Assembly (NCBI GenBank): GCA_036873135.1
Contig: JAPTYO010000022.1
Span: 8,151,785 to 8,215,784, forward strand
DNA: 64,000 nt
Source: Clarkia xantiana subsp. parviflora
Taxonomy: Eukaryota; Streptophyta; Magnoliopsida; Myrtales; Onagraceae
Direction of reading: 5' to 3'
Both the position numbers and the translations under genes were made by a program. Positions 22,530 through 33,220 of this stretch are shown here, piece after piece (positions within the stretch are counted from its first letter, which is position 1; each line of letters opens with the position of its first letter). The notes under the pieces are model-generated. The model did not search any database. It was not told the DNA's origin and was given only the letters and a program-made list of their open reading frames with translations.

Positions 22530-23060
22530 CCAAAGATACGCTCCTGGTGGGCGTCGAACTGGTAGTTTGAAATCTACCTCAAGATACGCTCTTGGGGGCG
22601 TCGAACTGGTAGTGTTTTTTCTACCTCAAGATACGCTCTTGGGGGCGTCGAATCTGGTAGGTTGCAAATCTACCTCAAGATACGCTCTTGGGGGCGTCGA
22701 ATCCGTAGTTTTTGGAAACCACTCTCAAGATACGCTCTTGGTGCGTCGAAGGTCGTAGTGTATAAACTACTCTCAAGATACGCTCTTGGGGGCGTCGAAG
22801 GTCGTAGTATGAACACTACTCTCAAGATACGCTCTTGGGGGCGTCGAAATTCGTAGTTTTTGGAAACCACTCTCAAGATACGCTCTTGGTGCGTCGAAGG
22901 TCGTAGTGTATAAACTACTCTCAAGATACACTCTTGGGGGCGTCGAAGGTCGTAGTATGAACACTACTCTCAAGATACGCTCTTGGGGGCGTCGAATGTC
23001 GTAGTATATAAACTACTCTCAAGATACGCTCTTGGGGGCGTCGAAATCTGTTCGCGGGAT
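22530..23060. repeat. About 50-bp tandem repeat in E
   Basis: Some eleven units with CTCAAGATACGCTCTTGGGG and GCGTCGAA, separated by spacers such as GTCGTAGTATGAACACTA. Several spacers are arranged so that adjacent copies alternate. F carries the same family in the opposite orientation at 61796-62465. Confidence 0.93.
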
Positions 23061-26000
23061 AGGCTCCCGGAGGGCTCATAATGTTACCTTACCTTGTGTC
23101 CTTTCTCATGTAGGGTGCATCTTTGGTATGCTTTTCGAGTCTTTACTTGACTTTTCCTTTTATGATATTGCATGCTATCACGCTTTTCCTTCAGTATGGG
23201 AGGTCACCTCTCGAGGGCGATGTTTGTGTGTTGCCAACTTAGGACGAGTTCATATAGGGAGTTGAGGATGCTTTCCTCTATGTGACCTCTTCTAGGAGAA
23301 GTGGTATCGCATGTTATTGTGATCTTCTGCCTCTAATCTCTTCTTTTATACTTAGGTGGACTACCAAGCACTTATTCGTTTGGTGCCCCCCAAGTTGCTT
23401 GGTGGTCACACCGCCTTTCATATTTGGCCGTTGAAGGCCCCTCGTTCATTTTCTTGGTTGGGTACCCCTTATGTTCGGGGCTCCCTTGTCTGCTTCTTTG
23501 AATGCGATGAGTGTCCTTTGTAGGATTTACTCTTTCTCATGCTTGCTTGTTTCAGTTATAGGCATGGTTTGAATGATGCCTTTGTCGGATGTGTCTTTTG
23601 AAGTTGGGTGGAAGAGCTTTTGCTTTGGGTGGGTGGGTGTGGATTTCATTCTCTTGATAACTAGGATGTGGCGGTGTCTGTATCCTAGGGGTGCTTGTGA
23701 ATTTTTCCCCCCTTTCCTTGTGTAGGTTGAACAGCTCTCTCATAGAATGGTGTCTTGAGTTGTTAATCTCGTAGGCGTGTTTCAGACTATTCAATCTGAT
23801 CCATGCTCTTTGCTCGTGCATGGGGGTGTGGGGGTCTGACCGGGCTGTATCTTCTTGGAGTGTTGTGGCACTTAGAGTGCCTTGCCTTTTCCTTCGCATT
23901 GGAGTATTCTTCAATGCCTTTAGGGGGTGTCACATTGGTCATGCTCCTCCCACCTTGAATGTTGATTATAGTCTTCCTTTGCATTAGGACTTGAACTTAA
24001 AAAGGATGTCTTCCTCTAGGTTTGCAGGTGATGTTCCCTGATTTTCCATGGGTTTTGCCTCGTATTGGCTATTTCTTGTTGGATAGCTTCATTAGAGACT
24101 GCCTTTGTGTTGCGTACGTATACGTGTTTGAGGTGTGTTGAGCTGACAAGTCCCTCCTTTTTTGTTTTATCATAACCTTCATTCGTCATGTATTCGGCGT
24201 ATGGCTTTAAAGGCGGGATATTTTTCTAGTGCCCCTTTTATCGGGGTTTTCCTCTTGATGGGATGCCAGAGTCAAATGTCTTATCATTTGCAGACAAGGT
24301 GGTTGATCGGGATGTGCGTCTAATGTGAGGGTCGATCTTGAAACCTTACTCCCCAAGCTTTAGAGCTCTTCTTTGGTTGATCTTGTAGAACTATTATCCT
24401 GCCCTAAGGCTCTTGGTAGGAGATGTATCTTATTTTCACACTCTAGTTGTTGCACTATCTCTTTTGCTAATCTTGCATTTCTAGAGTTTCTCTCTTGGTG
24501 CATGACTTCAATGACAGGATTTTCTACTGATGTTTATTCTAGTAGGACTTGTATCCTTGGTTGCCTTTCTTTCTTGTGCGATGGCGAGGGAGTGTTTGTG
24601 AACACTCCACTGTGTCGTACTTGGTAGAGGTATGCGCCTAATCTTTATGGCGCTGTCTTGAATCTTCGTGTACCTATCTCTGATGAACATGTTATTCATT
24701 ACATATATAGTACGGAGTCCAAGGATCTCCGGGTTAGGATCATAGCTTGAGAACAGAGATATAGTAATCTATTAGATAACTTCTTTATCTACGGAGTTTA
24801 TTTTTGCAAGGATAAATGCAAGGAAACTTGTAAGGATACTTGTAAGGATATGTGTTCCATCCTTTTCCTGGTTCATTTGCAGTGCTGTGTCCCTAATGGG
24901 TGTGTTGATGCTCTGACCACCTTTACTAGTAGGGGTTCCTTGGTATTAGGTATGCCTGACTCTTCTCTAGTATCATCAATGGTTGGTCATGGGAGATGTC
25001 TGACGGACTCCCTTCATGTACTATGGTTCTCTTCATGTCAAAGTTGGTGATTCCCTCTCTTATTACTAACATATCCTTGTGTGGAAATACTATGTTTTCC
25101 ATATCCTTTTTTTTTTTTTTTTTTTTTTAAAAGCTTGATGATGGTGTCACCGTTCTTCCTTTGGTAGGCTTGGTGTCCTTGAGGGTTTTTGATGGAAGTG
25201 TATTCCATTACTTTGGATGAGCTTTCTAAGTGTGGTTGTGTCTCCTGGCTATTTTGTGAAATCATAAAGATCCGCTGGAGGTGTTTGCCTTTGATGGTGG
25301 GTGTTGCCCATGTGATATGGTTTCCTCTATTTTTGGAGGGATGTGTTCGCGGCTACCCCTTCTTGTGCTAATGGGCGTTTGTGAGGAGGGCATGTTGTGA
25401 CTGGTGCCCCCCTTGCATACCAATGCCAGATGGGATCCTTTGGCGGGCTTGGCTCTAAGATGCTTAGTGGAAGGTTGTAGTAGGGGTAATCATTTGTGAC
25501 CTTCATGGTAGTTCCTCTATAGGATGTTGGGAGTGCTCAACTTATTTTTGTAAGTGAGCCTTCCATCTTGTGATCTTTCCCAGAAACTTGACCTTATAGG
25601 TGTTCTTTGGGATTGAGGAATCTGTTGCTTGTGCATCTCTTGATTGGCGACGGCCTTTTACTGATTCTTCTAGTGGTCCACCTGTGTATATATATGTCAC
25701 GGAGCCCGAAGGCGTCCGGTATGGTCATTCTTGGAAAACATGTTGATATCAAGTATCAAAATCTACCCCTTTTAGGGAGTTGACTTGTTATGCAGTTAAA
25801 TTAAATAAGAGGATATGGGAAGGATATGGGTGTGGGGTGTTGATATCCCCTGCTTCCTTGGTAATGTAATTGTTTTCCTCGGTTAGTCTGTGTGTATTTC
25901 TTCCACTTGAGGAATATAAGGTCGCATCCTTGCAAGGTGGACTATGTGGAGGTGTATCCTTCATGTATGCTATGTGTGATCTCACTTCACTATGTCTCTC

Positions 26001-26463
26001 CATGAGACTTCCCATTGTAGTAGCTATGTGCTGACGTGGTGTGGTACTCTATTAGTTCCCTGTTCAAATCCTTGTCTTTTCAACTCCTCCTCTGTCCTAG
26101 GAGGACGTGTGCCAAGGATTGTCATGCACAAGGGGTTTGGACCTGTCGTGCTGTATCATGGGTAGGTGGTTGCTTTATTGTGTTGTTGGGACTATGTCCC
26201 TCCCTTTGAGCTTTCCTTGGTATGTCCCTTAGGCATGTCTGTGGTGATACGGACTGTATGTGTACATTGCCATGGTTGATGTTGGAACTCCTATATCCTT
26301 GTTGGTCTGTCATGTATGTCTTCCCTTAGTGCGGTGTATGTCCCTGTTGGGGTACTTGGTGGAATTCTTGCCTCCTTTGAGGTCTTGGCTGTCTGTCTGC
26401 CCCCAGTGGGGTGTAGGCCCTGGCGTCCTGTTGTGTCTGTTGTTGCCTAGGAGGCACAAATTG
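23061..26463 (-). other. E: long non-coding interior
   Basis: In F the corresponding interval codes for the capsid, protease and second Gag module; here no run of that protein is visible and stops are frequent on both strands. A T-run lies at 25108-25128. Two similar passages (around 24700 and 25690, each with a TATA-like run followed by CGGAG..C..GG) may be an old duplication. I assign no gene. Confidence 0.5.
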
Positions 26464-27040
26464 CTACCTTCCCTCTGGGGGTGGCTCTTGACAATTTCTT
26501 CTTTGTTCTTCTCGCTGCCCTGCTCTAGGGTGCGAGTCGTGTTCTTCTTCTGGGACTTGTTCTTCCTCATGAACTTCTTCTTCTTCATGCTGGTGTTGCC
26601 TTCTCTGCCTGTTCCTCAGGGTCTCCCTATAGGCTAGCAGCTTATCCAATGCGTGCATCAACCTCGGAGTCACTGTCTGTGCTCCTTGCGAGTATGCGGG
26701 CCTTATGTTGGTTGTGTGGGCACGATTGTTGTTCCTTTGAGTCATTACTCCACATGGATACCCTTGAGGTTGTGCCTCATAGTAGTACCCCTGTGGAGGT
26801 GCCGTGTATTGGGATGGCACTCCTTGTTGCCCCCCTGTCCCTGTGGCTTCCTAGTCAATGGAGTTGGAGCTGTGGAAGCCTCCTCCCTGCTTGTTAGGCT
26901 GGGGTGCCTGTGGGGCTATCTGAGGCTCTGGTGTGCAGGCTGTTTCTCTGGGTTAGGCTGCCTTGCTGGAGGTATAGGATGTCTCCCTTGCCTATTGCCC
27001 CCAGGTGGGCGGTGATGTCTAGATACTAGTTGTTCGTCAT
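26464..27040 (-). pseudogene. Dead Gag N-terminus of element E
   Basis: Starts at ATG 27040-27038, aligned with the gag start of element F (both MTN...), but has a stop as the fifth codon. Similarity resumes in the proline/glutamine-rich region (GYYYEAQPQGYP against GYYYEEQPQRYP in F; HPRAGQREEQRR in both) and ends at another stop after PPPEGR at 26464. The capsid, protease and second Gag regions are not recognisable further on. E cannot make its own Gag. Confidence 0.8.
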
Positions 27041-27074
27041 CGCTCTTGTTATTGCCAGGCTTTCTGTTCGAAGC

Positions 27075-27091
27075 CCGCAGACGGCGCCAAG
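27075..27091 (-). other. Primer binding site of element E
   Basis: On the minus strand CTTGGCGCCGTCTGCGGG follows the LTR end; F has the same site with one change. Confidence 0.75.
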
Positions 27092-28171
27092 TGTTAGGTT
27101 ATAAAGTCTAGGTCAACGGGTCGTCAATCTAGAATTTATCTCCCACTAATGAAATGTCGGGTTCACTGTTCCTAGGACTAGTCATTCTGATACATGCCCT
27201 TCTGCTCCCTTGGGGTAGTCGTTCTGATATATGTCATTCTCTTCTCTCCTTCTGACCTCCTTTCCTTCTCTCCTTCTGACCTCCTTTCCTTCTCTCCTTT
27301 TGACCTCCTGAGGCTTGTCCTACTGCTCTATGCTCTTCTGCTTCCTTGGCTCTCTTCTCCTTGCTACCCTGCAAGAGGGGCAATACCAGGCACAGAGGGG
27401 GGGTGGTGCCTGATGAACCCTCTCCGATGCCTAAGTCAGTACGGTTTTAGAGAGATAAAGCTAGAGAGATGTCAGAGCAAAATTGTGCAAATGGCCAAGA
27501 TGTTCAAATGAGTTGTGAAGGTGGGGTATTTATAGGCAACGGTGTCATTAAGGTGGCTTAATGACATCGTTAGCCTCTAAACACACTTAATTAACCTTTA
27601 AGCGTATAATTAAGACTTTAGGATTCGGATGAGGCAGGCGGAGTGGACCGAGCATGGGCGTCTGAAAGGGGTGCCGGGGCCCTTGGGGGGGGGAGAAATC
27701 CGGGGCCCTTGGGGGGGGAGAAATCCGACCCCCAAGGGTAGGGGTTGGGTGAGGACACCCAACCCCTCCTAGGGAGGGTGGGGTTGGCCAACCCCATCCC
27801 TCCTAGGAGGGATCGGGTTGGCCGACCCGATCTCTCCTAGGAGAGATCGGGTTGGCCAACCCGATCTCTCCTAGGAGAGATCGGGTTGGCTGACCCGATC
27901 TCTCCTAGGAGAGATCGGGTTGGCCAACCCGATCTCCCCTAGGGGAGATCGGGTCGGCTGACCCGATCTCCCCTAGGGGAGGTCGGGTGTGGCCACCCAA
28001 CCTCACCTAGGTGAGTTCGCCTCTTGTCGGACGGGCGCTTCGGCCCCGTCCGAGCCGTTGATGTTCTCGCGAAGTGTCCGGTGTTGAAGTTTCGATTTGC
28101 AATCATAAATGGGACGATAAAAATACAACGGTTCGGAAGTCAACGGGTTCAAATTGGGCGTATATCCATCA
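27092..28171 (-). repeat. Right (5') LTR of element E
   Basis: 1080 bp, matching 17867-18945 base for base by eye except for one extra G near 27695. Ends are TGTTAGG and CCATCA on the plus strand. The palindromic array lies at 27756-28016. Its inner (left) end abuts the primer site. Confidence 0.93.
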
Positions 28172-28245
28172 CCTACAATAAGAGGAAAAAGTGTTAATAG
28201 ACAAACAACCCGATTTATCATCGAAAGAGAGAAGCGAAGTTTTAC

Positions 28246-30125
28246 CTCTATCTGACGCATGGACATCTCTCTGACGTCCCGATGCATGGCCGTCCGATTG
28301 AGGGAAATCGGATACCGCATGGTAGGCAGGATTGAGCCTGCCAGCAGATGCAGGGCCAGGTCCTGGTGCTGCTCCCCTTGTCTGAGCGGGACTCCTTGCA
28401 GCGTCTGGATGGGAGTCCAGGGGGCATTCGCTTGTGAGGGGCTGAAGGGCCTATAGAAATTCCTATCGAGAGCGACAGGAGGAGGAGGACGAAACGTGGG
28501 AGGGCATGCCTCCGTCTCGACCCGGACGGGTGAAGGAGTGAAGTTGTGGATAGGCGACGGCTGCCGCTGCTGCGGAGAAGATGAAGGGGGCGGCCCCTGA
28601 GAGGTTGGTTTCAGGGGAGACTGCCCCGTCCTCCGACGATGACGAAGGGAGCCCCCCTCATCAGTCTCCTCGGAGGAGTCCAAGCTTTCCACCCGACGAA
28701 ACTGTTCGCCGGTCGGGGTCTTCTCCCCAGTTGAGGGAGGCACCCCTGTTGAAGACGGTGCATCCGCGGAAGCTGCAGCACCCGATGGAACTCCCGAGCG
28801 ACCTGCACCTGGAGGACGAGAGGCTTCAGAAATGTAGTCAGGGAGTTAATCAGGATTCTTACACCAAACGATACGTCGGGAGACGTATTGATCCTTCCCA
28901 TGATAGTGGTAGTAGCCCGCCTTCAGGACACGAGGAGTTTCGCCCCGAAGGATCCGCCTAACATCAGCAATACGAGCCTCCTGGGTCGAAGGAATCAAAT
29001 CCCTCGGGACCATCCTCCTATACGATTTAATAGCGAGTCGAAGATTTTTACCTTCCTCAGCAGTCTGGACGTCGAAGAGTTGGTCCAACTCCACTCGCTT
29101 CCGCTTGGGTGGCTCCACAGAAGGAGACCCCGACTGAGCAGCAGCCTTCTTGGCGGACTTCCACTTCCGCGAAGGGCGAACAGCGTCGGTCTCCCCCTGC
29201 TTAAGGAACAGATCGGTCAGCACAGATACCTTCTTGGCTGCAAACAGTAAACGAAGAAGAGTTAGAAGTTTACCCAGGGAACCATATTAGAAGGGCCGTC
29301 GAAAAGCTGCCCCCCAGAGCGTCGAGGGGAGTGTAGGACTCCCCCCATCGATAAAGCTGGATGAGTTGAAGAGTTTCGAAATTTTCGTCGGAATAAGTGT
29401 GGAAGGCAGGCGGGGAATCTGCTGTCACCTCCCATTGGGGCCATGGGATCGAAGAGTGTCGGATGAAGAAGTAGCTCCTCTTCCAACCACTGTTGTCGGA
29501 CCCCGTGTCAACCAGGAGTCCCCGACCCTTAGCCACCTTCCAGGTGTCATTGGTCCAGTTACACCGGGCAAGCTGCTGCTTACTCCACTTGGGCATCCGA
29601 GGATAGAAGGCGCAAACCCCCGCCTCGTTGCACTTCATCCCATAGAAGGTTCTGAAGAGCTGGAGGCTGTAAACCCACTTCTGTCGGAAGCAGAGAACCT
29701 GGAAGGCGTTCCATAGGCGGATGGCATGGGGAGAGAAGGTAGTTGGATGCGTTTTGTAATGCTGGCACATCTCGACCAGATTACCACAGAAGGGGAATCT
29801 GATCCCCGCTGATACTTGCCCCGTAGAGACAAATACCTCCCCTTTTTGGGGACGAGTAACCTCAGGGTTACCCGAGGGGCGAGGCCAAGGATACGGGAAA
29901 CGGGGTTCCCAAGTAGAAGTGATACACCCCTCTCGGAGGGCTGCATCATAGGCAGTATTGGAAATTTCATTCGGAGCATAATCAAAATTAAAAGGCTTTC
30001 TCCCCTCAGAGCTGGACCCGCTGTCTGAAAAGCAACAATGGCAAGAAAAACACAGTGGGATTCTCGGAAAGCTATAAATAAGGAAAAGACGAACAAGCAA
30101 TGAAGGGAAAATCCTTACCAGACAT
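28246..30125 (-). pseudogene. Upstream exons of D's antisense gene
   Basis: Exon 1 is ATGTCTG (30125-30119), then an intron with GTAAG and TTTTCAG. Exon 2 (30024-29274) carries GIRFPFCGNLVEMCQHY, PHAIRLWNAF and FRTFYGMK, resembling the plant 'putative gypsy-type transposon' domain (Pfam PF04195). After a second intron (TTTGCAG acceptor), exon 3 (29237-28246) has a lysine-rich stretch, a PRDLIPS region and a proline-rich C-terminus. A stop falls in exon 3 just after WCKNPD, where element B reads CAA. A third intron begins at 28245 (GTAAAAC) and its acceptor lies at 28176-17863, where E inserted. The gene runs against gag-pol; its protein's role is unknown. Confidence 0.82.
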
Positions 30126-30675
30126 GATGAAGTGGAAGTTGAGGAAATGAACTGGGCGTCGCCGGAAAGATGACCGGAGAAACTTTGAGACCTTCGGAAT
30201 TACAGAGCTTGAATTCGCAGAGAAGTTGCAGAGAATTTTTGAGAATTCGGAAACGGTAAAAATTAAACTGTGTCCGTGGCTAGGGTTTTATAGGCGAAGA
30301 GGACAGTTGAAAGGACACTTCGATCCGAGTCGTCGAAGTCGAAGAGTTTTAATCTGGACCGTTGAGATGAAACGTGCAGAAGGACAACAGACGTAATGAT
30401 GAAACGACCTGAAAAGCACTTTTCAGAAAAGAACAGGCGCGAAAAATCAGGCACGAGGGCCGGAAACGTCGCTTCACTATCTACTGCATTTAATGAACTG
30501 GGGAATCGAGGAGACCCCTGGGATTTGGCAGTTACCCACAAAACGCTAAGGAAACGTGAAGGAAAAGATTAGTACTGAATGACCATGTCAAGGGAATGAT
30601 CCCCGATTCTAATATCGGGAGGTCGGGAGTTGGAAGACACGACGAACTAAAAGTCCCTCATGTCTTGGGGGCAAA
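30126..30675 (-). promoter_or_regulatory. Promoter and 5' UTR of D's antisense gene, then D polypurine tract
   Basis: A minus-strand TATA box (CCTATAAAACCC) lies at 30284-30295, about 160 bases upstream of the antisense ATG. B (47893-47906) and G (56515-56528) have the same box at the same distance. The polypurine tract GTCTTGGGGGCAAA on the plus strand ends at 30675. No other gene is seen. Confidence 0.72.
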
Positions 30676-31393
30676 TGATGGGTTCGACTACAGCCGTCAG
30701 GCCCTTTAACGGTGAGGAAACGGAAAACAAGCCCACCAGGCCCCAAATGAAGGTCAAGATGACCCAGGAGAAGGGTCCCGACGAAGGGAGTCCCGATAAT
30801 GAAAGGTCCCGACAGAGTCGGTTCCGACAGATGAGCTGGAAGCTCCCGATGAGAAGCCTTTAAGTAGGCCCCGATGACGAATCCCTGAGAATGATTGGCC
30901 CTGTCACGATGACGAGGGGCCCCGAGCGGTGACACAACGAGATAACTCTGGAGTCCCCGATGTTAGTCGGGACTCGCTATCAGAGGATAAGGCCAAGATA
31001 CGCGTGGCGTGGCCGAGATATGCGAAACGTGGTTAAGATACACGGAGCGTGGCCGAGATACGCGGGGCGTGGCCGAGATAAGCGAGATCATGGCCTAGAT
31101 AGGCGGGATCACACCCGAGATACGCGGGATACGGGCTAACCACCCCCAACGGTTCACCAGGTAACTGAGGTATCTCTTCGCCTATAAAAGGGCAAGAGGT
31201 CACCTCAGATCACTTACGTTGAATTACATACCCTTTGAGATTACTGCTTGCCAGTTCGTACTAGGCACTCATTTAAGCATCGGAGAGGGATTCTGGGTCA
31301 CCGCCCGGTCTATCCCCTCTTGCAGGATTGCGTGGAGCGAAGGAGCTAGGATCGCCGTCAAAGTCCGTACCGGAGTTCCACCGTGATCCAACA
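30676..31393 (+). repeat. 3' LTR of element D
   Basis: 718 bp, TGATGGGTTC to CCAACA. It is complete, unlike the 5' copy, and contains the TATA box (CCTATAAAAGGG near 31182) and seven 20-bp GATACGCG-type units at 30990-31130. Confidence 0.92.
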
Positions 31394-31515
31394 GCGTGTG
31401 TCGGAGAAATAACTCTAGGGGCGTCCGTTTGGAGAAGAGCCTCTAGTGGCATATGTCGGAGAAATGCCTCTAGTGGCGTCTGTTGGAGAAGAGCCTCTAG
31501 TGGCTCGACTTGAAT
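31394..31515. repeat. Tandem repeat of C continued right of D
   Basis: Four or so units of GGAGAAATGCCTCTAGTGGCGTC type, diverged relatives of the units at 9831-10164. D inserted into this array. Confidence 0.75.
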
Positions 31516-31829
31516 GCATGTCCCTAATTTTTGCCTAAACTGCGCATGACGCGACAACTTAGCGGGACCTTTTTTTTTCTTTTTAATCTCTCATATTCTC
31601 AACTTTTGCCACGGTCAAAATTTTAGACCGTGCCCCTCAGTTTTCCTAATTTTTGCATGGATTGCCCTTTGGGGTTTTCATTCCATCGGGATTCTATTTT
31701 CTCTCCTTTTGCCATGATTGCAATTTCTGAATTTGCTATCATGCCCCTCATTTCCTAATTTTGCTTAGGCTGCCCTTTCGGGTTTTCAACCTAACGGAAG
31801 CACTCTTTTTTTTTTTGGTAGCCGATTAA
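31516..31829. other. C interior, non-coding
   Basis: T-rich sequence with repeated phrases such as TGCCCTTTCGGGTTTTCAA and GCCCCTCA...CCTAATTTT. No gene. Confidence 0.5.
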
Positions 31830-33220
31830 ACGGTGGCTGTGACCCGTACTTTATTTCACGTCTCGATGCGAGAGTATTTGTAGCCATTTGGAGGGTGGCT
31901 GTGACCCTTTTCTCACCGTCTTCAACGTCGCGAGAGCTCTTTTGATTTGTAGCCATTTGGAGGGTGGTTGTGGCCCTTTATTTTGTAGTCGTTTTAGGGA
32001 CGACTGTGACCCTTTTTATTTTCCCGCCCTTACAAGATTCGCGGGGTCACTCTTTTATCTGTAGCCGTTTGGAGGGTGGTTGTGGCCCTTTATTTTGTAG
32101 TCGTTTTAGGGACGACTGTGACCCTTTTCATTTTCCCGCCCTCACAGGGTTTGCGGGGTCACTCTTTTATCTTTAGCCGTTTGGAGGGTGGCTGTGGCCC
32201 TTTCACTCATTCTCCGCTTTTGATGTTGCGGGAGCGCTCTTTATCTATAACCATTTGAAGGGTGGTTGTGGCCCTTTATTTTGTAGTCGTTTTAGGGACG
32301 ACTGTGGCCCTTTTTTATTTTCCCGCATTTTCAAGATTCGCGGGATCACTCTTTTATCGGTAGCCGTTTGGAGGGTGGCTGTGGCCCTTTATTTTGTAGT
32401 CGTTTTAGGGACGACCGTGGCCCTTTATTTTCCCGCCCTCACAAGATTCGCGGGGTCACTCTTTTATCATTAGCCGTTTGGAGGGTGGCTGTGGCCCTTT
32501 CACTTATTCTCCGCTTTTGATGTTGCGGGAGCGCTCCTTATCTGTAACCATTTGAAGGGTGGTTGTGGCCCTTTATTTTTTAGTCGTTTTAGGGACGATT
32601 GTGGCCCTTTTTTATTTTCCCGCCTTTTCAAGATTTGCGGGCTCACTCTTTTATCGGTAGCCGTTTGGAGGGTGGCTGTGGCCCTTTATTTTGTAGTCGT
32701 TTTAGGGACGACCGTGGCCCTTTATTTTCCCGCCCTCACAAGATTCGCGGGGTCACTCTTTTATCTTTAGCCGTTTGGAGAGTGGCTGTGGCCCTTTCAC
32801 TTATTCTCCGCTTTTGATGTTGCGGGAGCGCTCTTTATCTGTAACCATTTGAAGGGTGGTTGTGGCCCTTTCAAAAATTCTCCCGCCCTCTCAGGGTTCG
32901 CAGGGATCGCTCTTTATATGTAGTCATTTGAAGGGTGAATGTGGCCCTTTTCATCTCGCTTTTGATGTTACAGGAGCTCTTTGTAGCCGTTTTAAGGGTG
33001 GCTGTGGCCCTTTGAATTGATTTCCCAGCCTCACAAGATTCATGGGAATACTCTTTATATGTAGTCATTTGAAGGGTGACTGTGGCCCTTTTTATTCGTA
33101 GTTGATTTATGGACAACTGTGAGCCTTTTATTTCTTCACTGCTTTCATAATATTAGCACAAACACTCTCTTTATTTCCCTGTAGCCGATTAAAGGGCGGC
33201 TGTGACCCTAAAGAAAACTG
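31830..33220. repeat. Higher-order tandem array in C
   Basis: Units built from TAGCCGTTTGGAGGGTGGCTG plus TGGCCCTTT, alternating with GTAGTCGTTTTAGGGACGAC and CCCGCCCTCACAAGATTCGCG blocks. A basic period near 110 bp is nested in a superunit near 297 bp (the segments at 32255 and 32552 are almost the same). Each unit contains an imperfect inverted pair around TAGGGACGAC. Random 60-80-codon frames inside are repeats of each other. Confidence 0.9.

Larger units (their letters stand above)
17867..28171 (-). mobile_element. Element E: youngest, innermost element, gag-dead but with near-identical LTRs
   Basis: LTRs at 17867-18945 and 27092-28171 are flanked by CCTAC (17862-17866 and 28172-28176). 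On the minus strand the order is 5' LTR (27092-28171), primer site, gag remnant (27040-26464), long non-coding stretch, tandem arrays (23060-21100), antisense-gene remnant (on the plus strand, 20110-20801), polypurine tract, 3' LTR. By eye the two LTRs differ only by one G in a homopolymer, so insertion was very recent, yet gag has a stop at its fifth codon. It belongs to the same family as F (57371 onward) by LTR, gag start and repeats. Confidence 0.93.
10165..31393 (+). mobile_element. Element D: Tat-lineage Ty3/gypsy element nested in C
   Basis: Bounded by a truncated 5' LTR (10165-10719) and a full 3' LTR (30676-31393). GCGTG stands at 10160-10164 and 31394-31398, but the host repeat contains GCGTG in many units, so this duplication is weaker evidence than for the other layers. 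Without E it is about 10.9 kb. Order: LTR, primer site, gag-pol (10756-16356), tandem array, antisense gene (17176-17862 plus 28246-30125), polypurine tract, LTR. About 9 differences in 555 aligned LTR bases (1.6%) were counted by eye. Confidence 0.88.

Noticed and set aside
22059..23060. Regularly spaced repeats that look like a CRISPR array
   Set aside because: Units are 50 and 101 bp with repetitive spacers, inside a plant retrotransposon; there are no unique spacers or cas genes.
31830..33116. Paralogous 60-82 codon frames
   Set aside because: They are the same tandem repeat translated repeatedly; no start context or domain.
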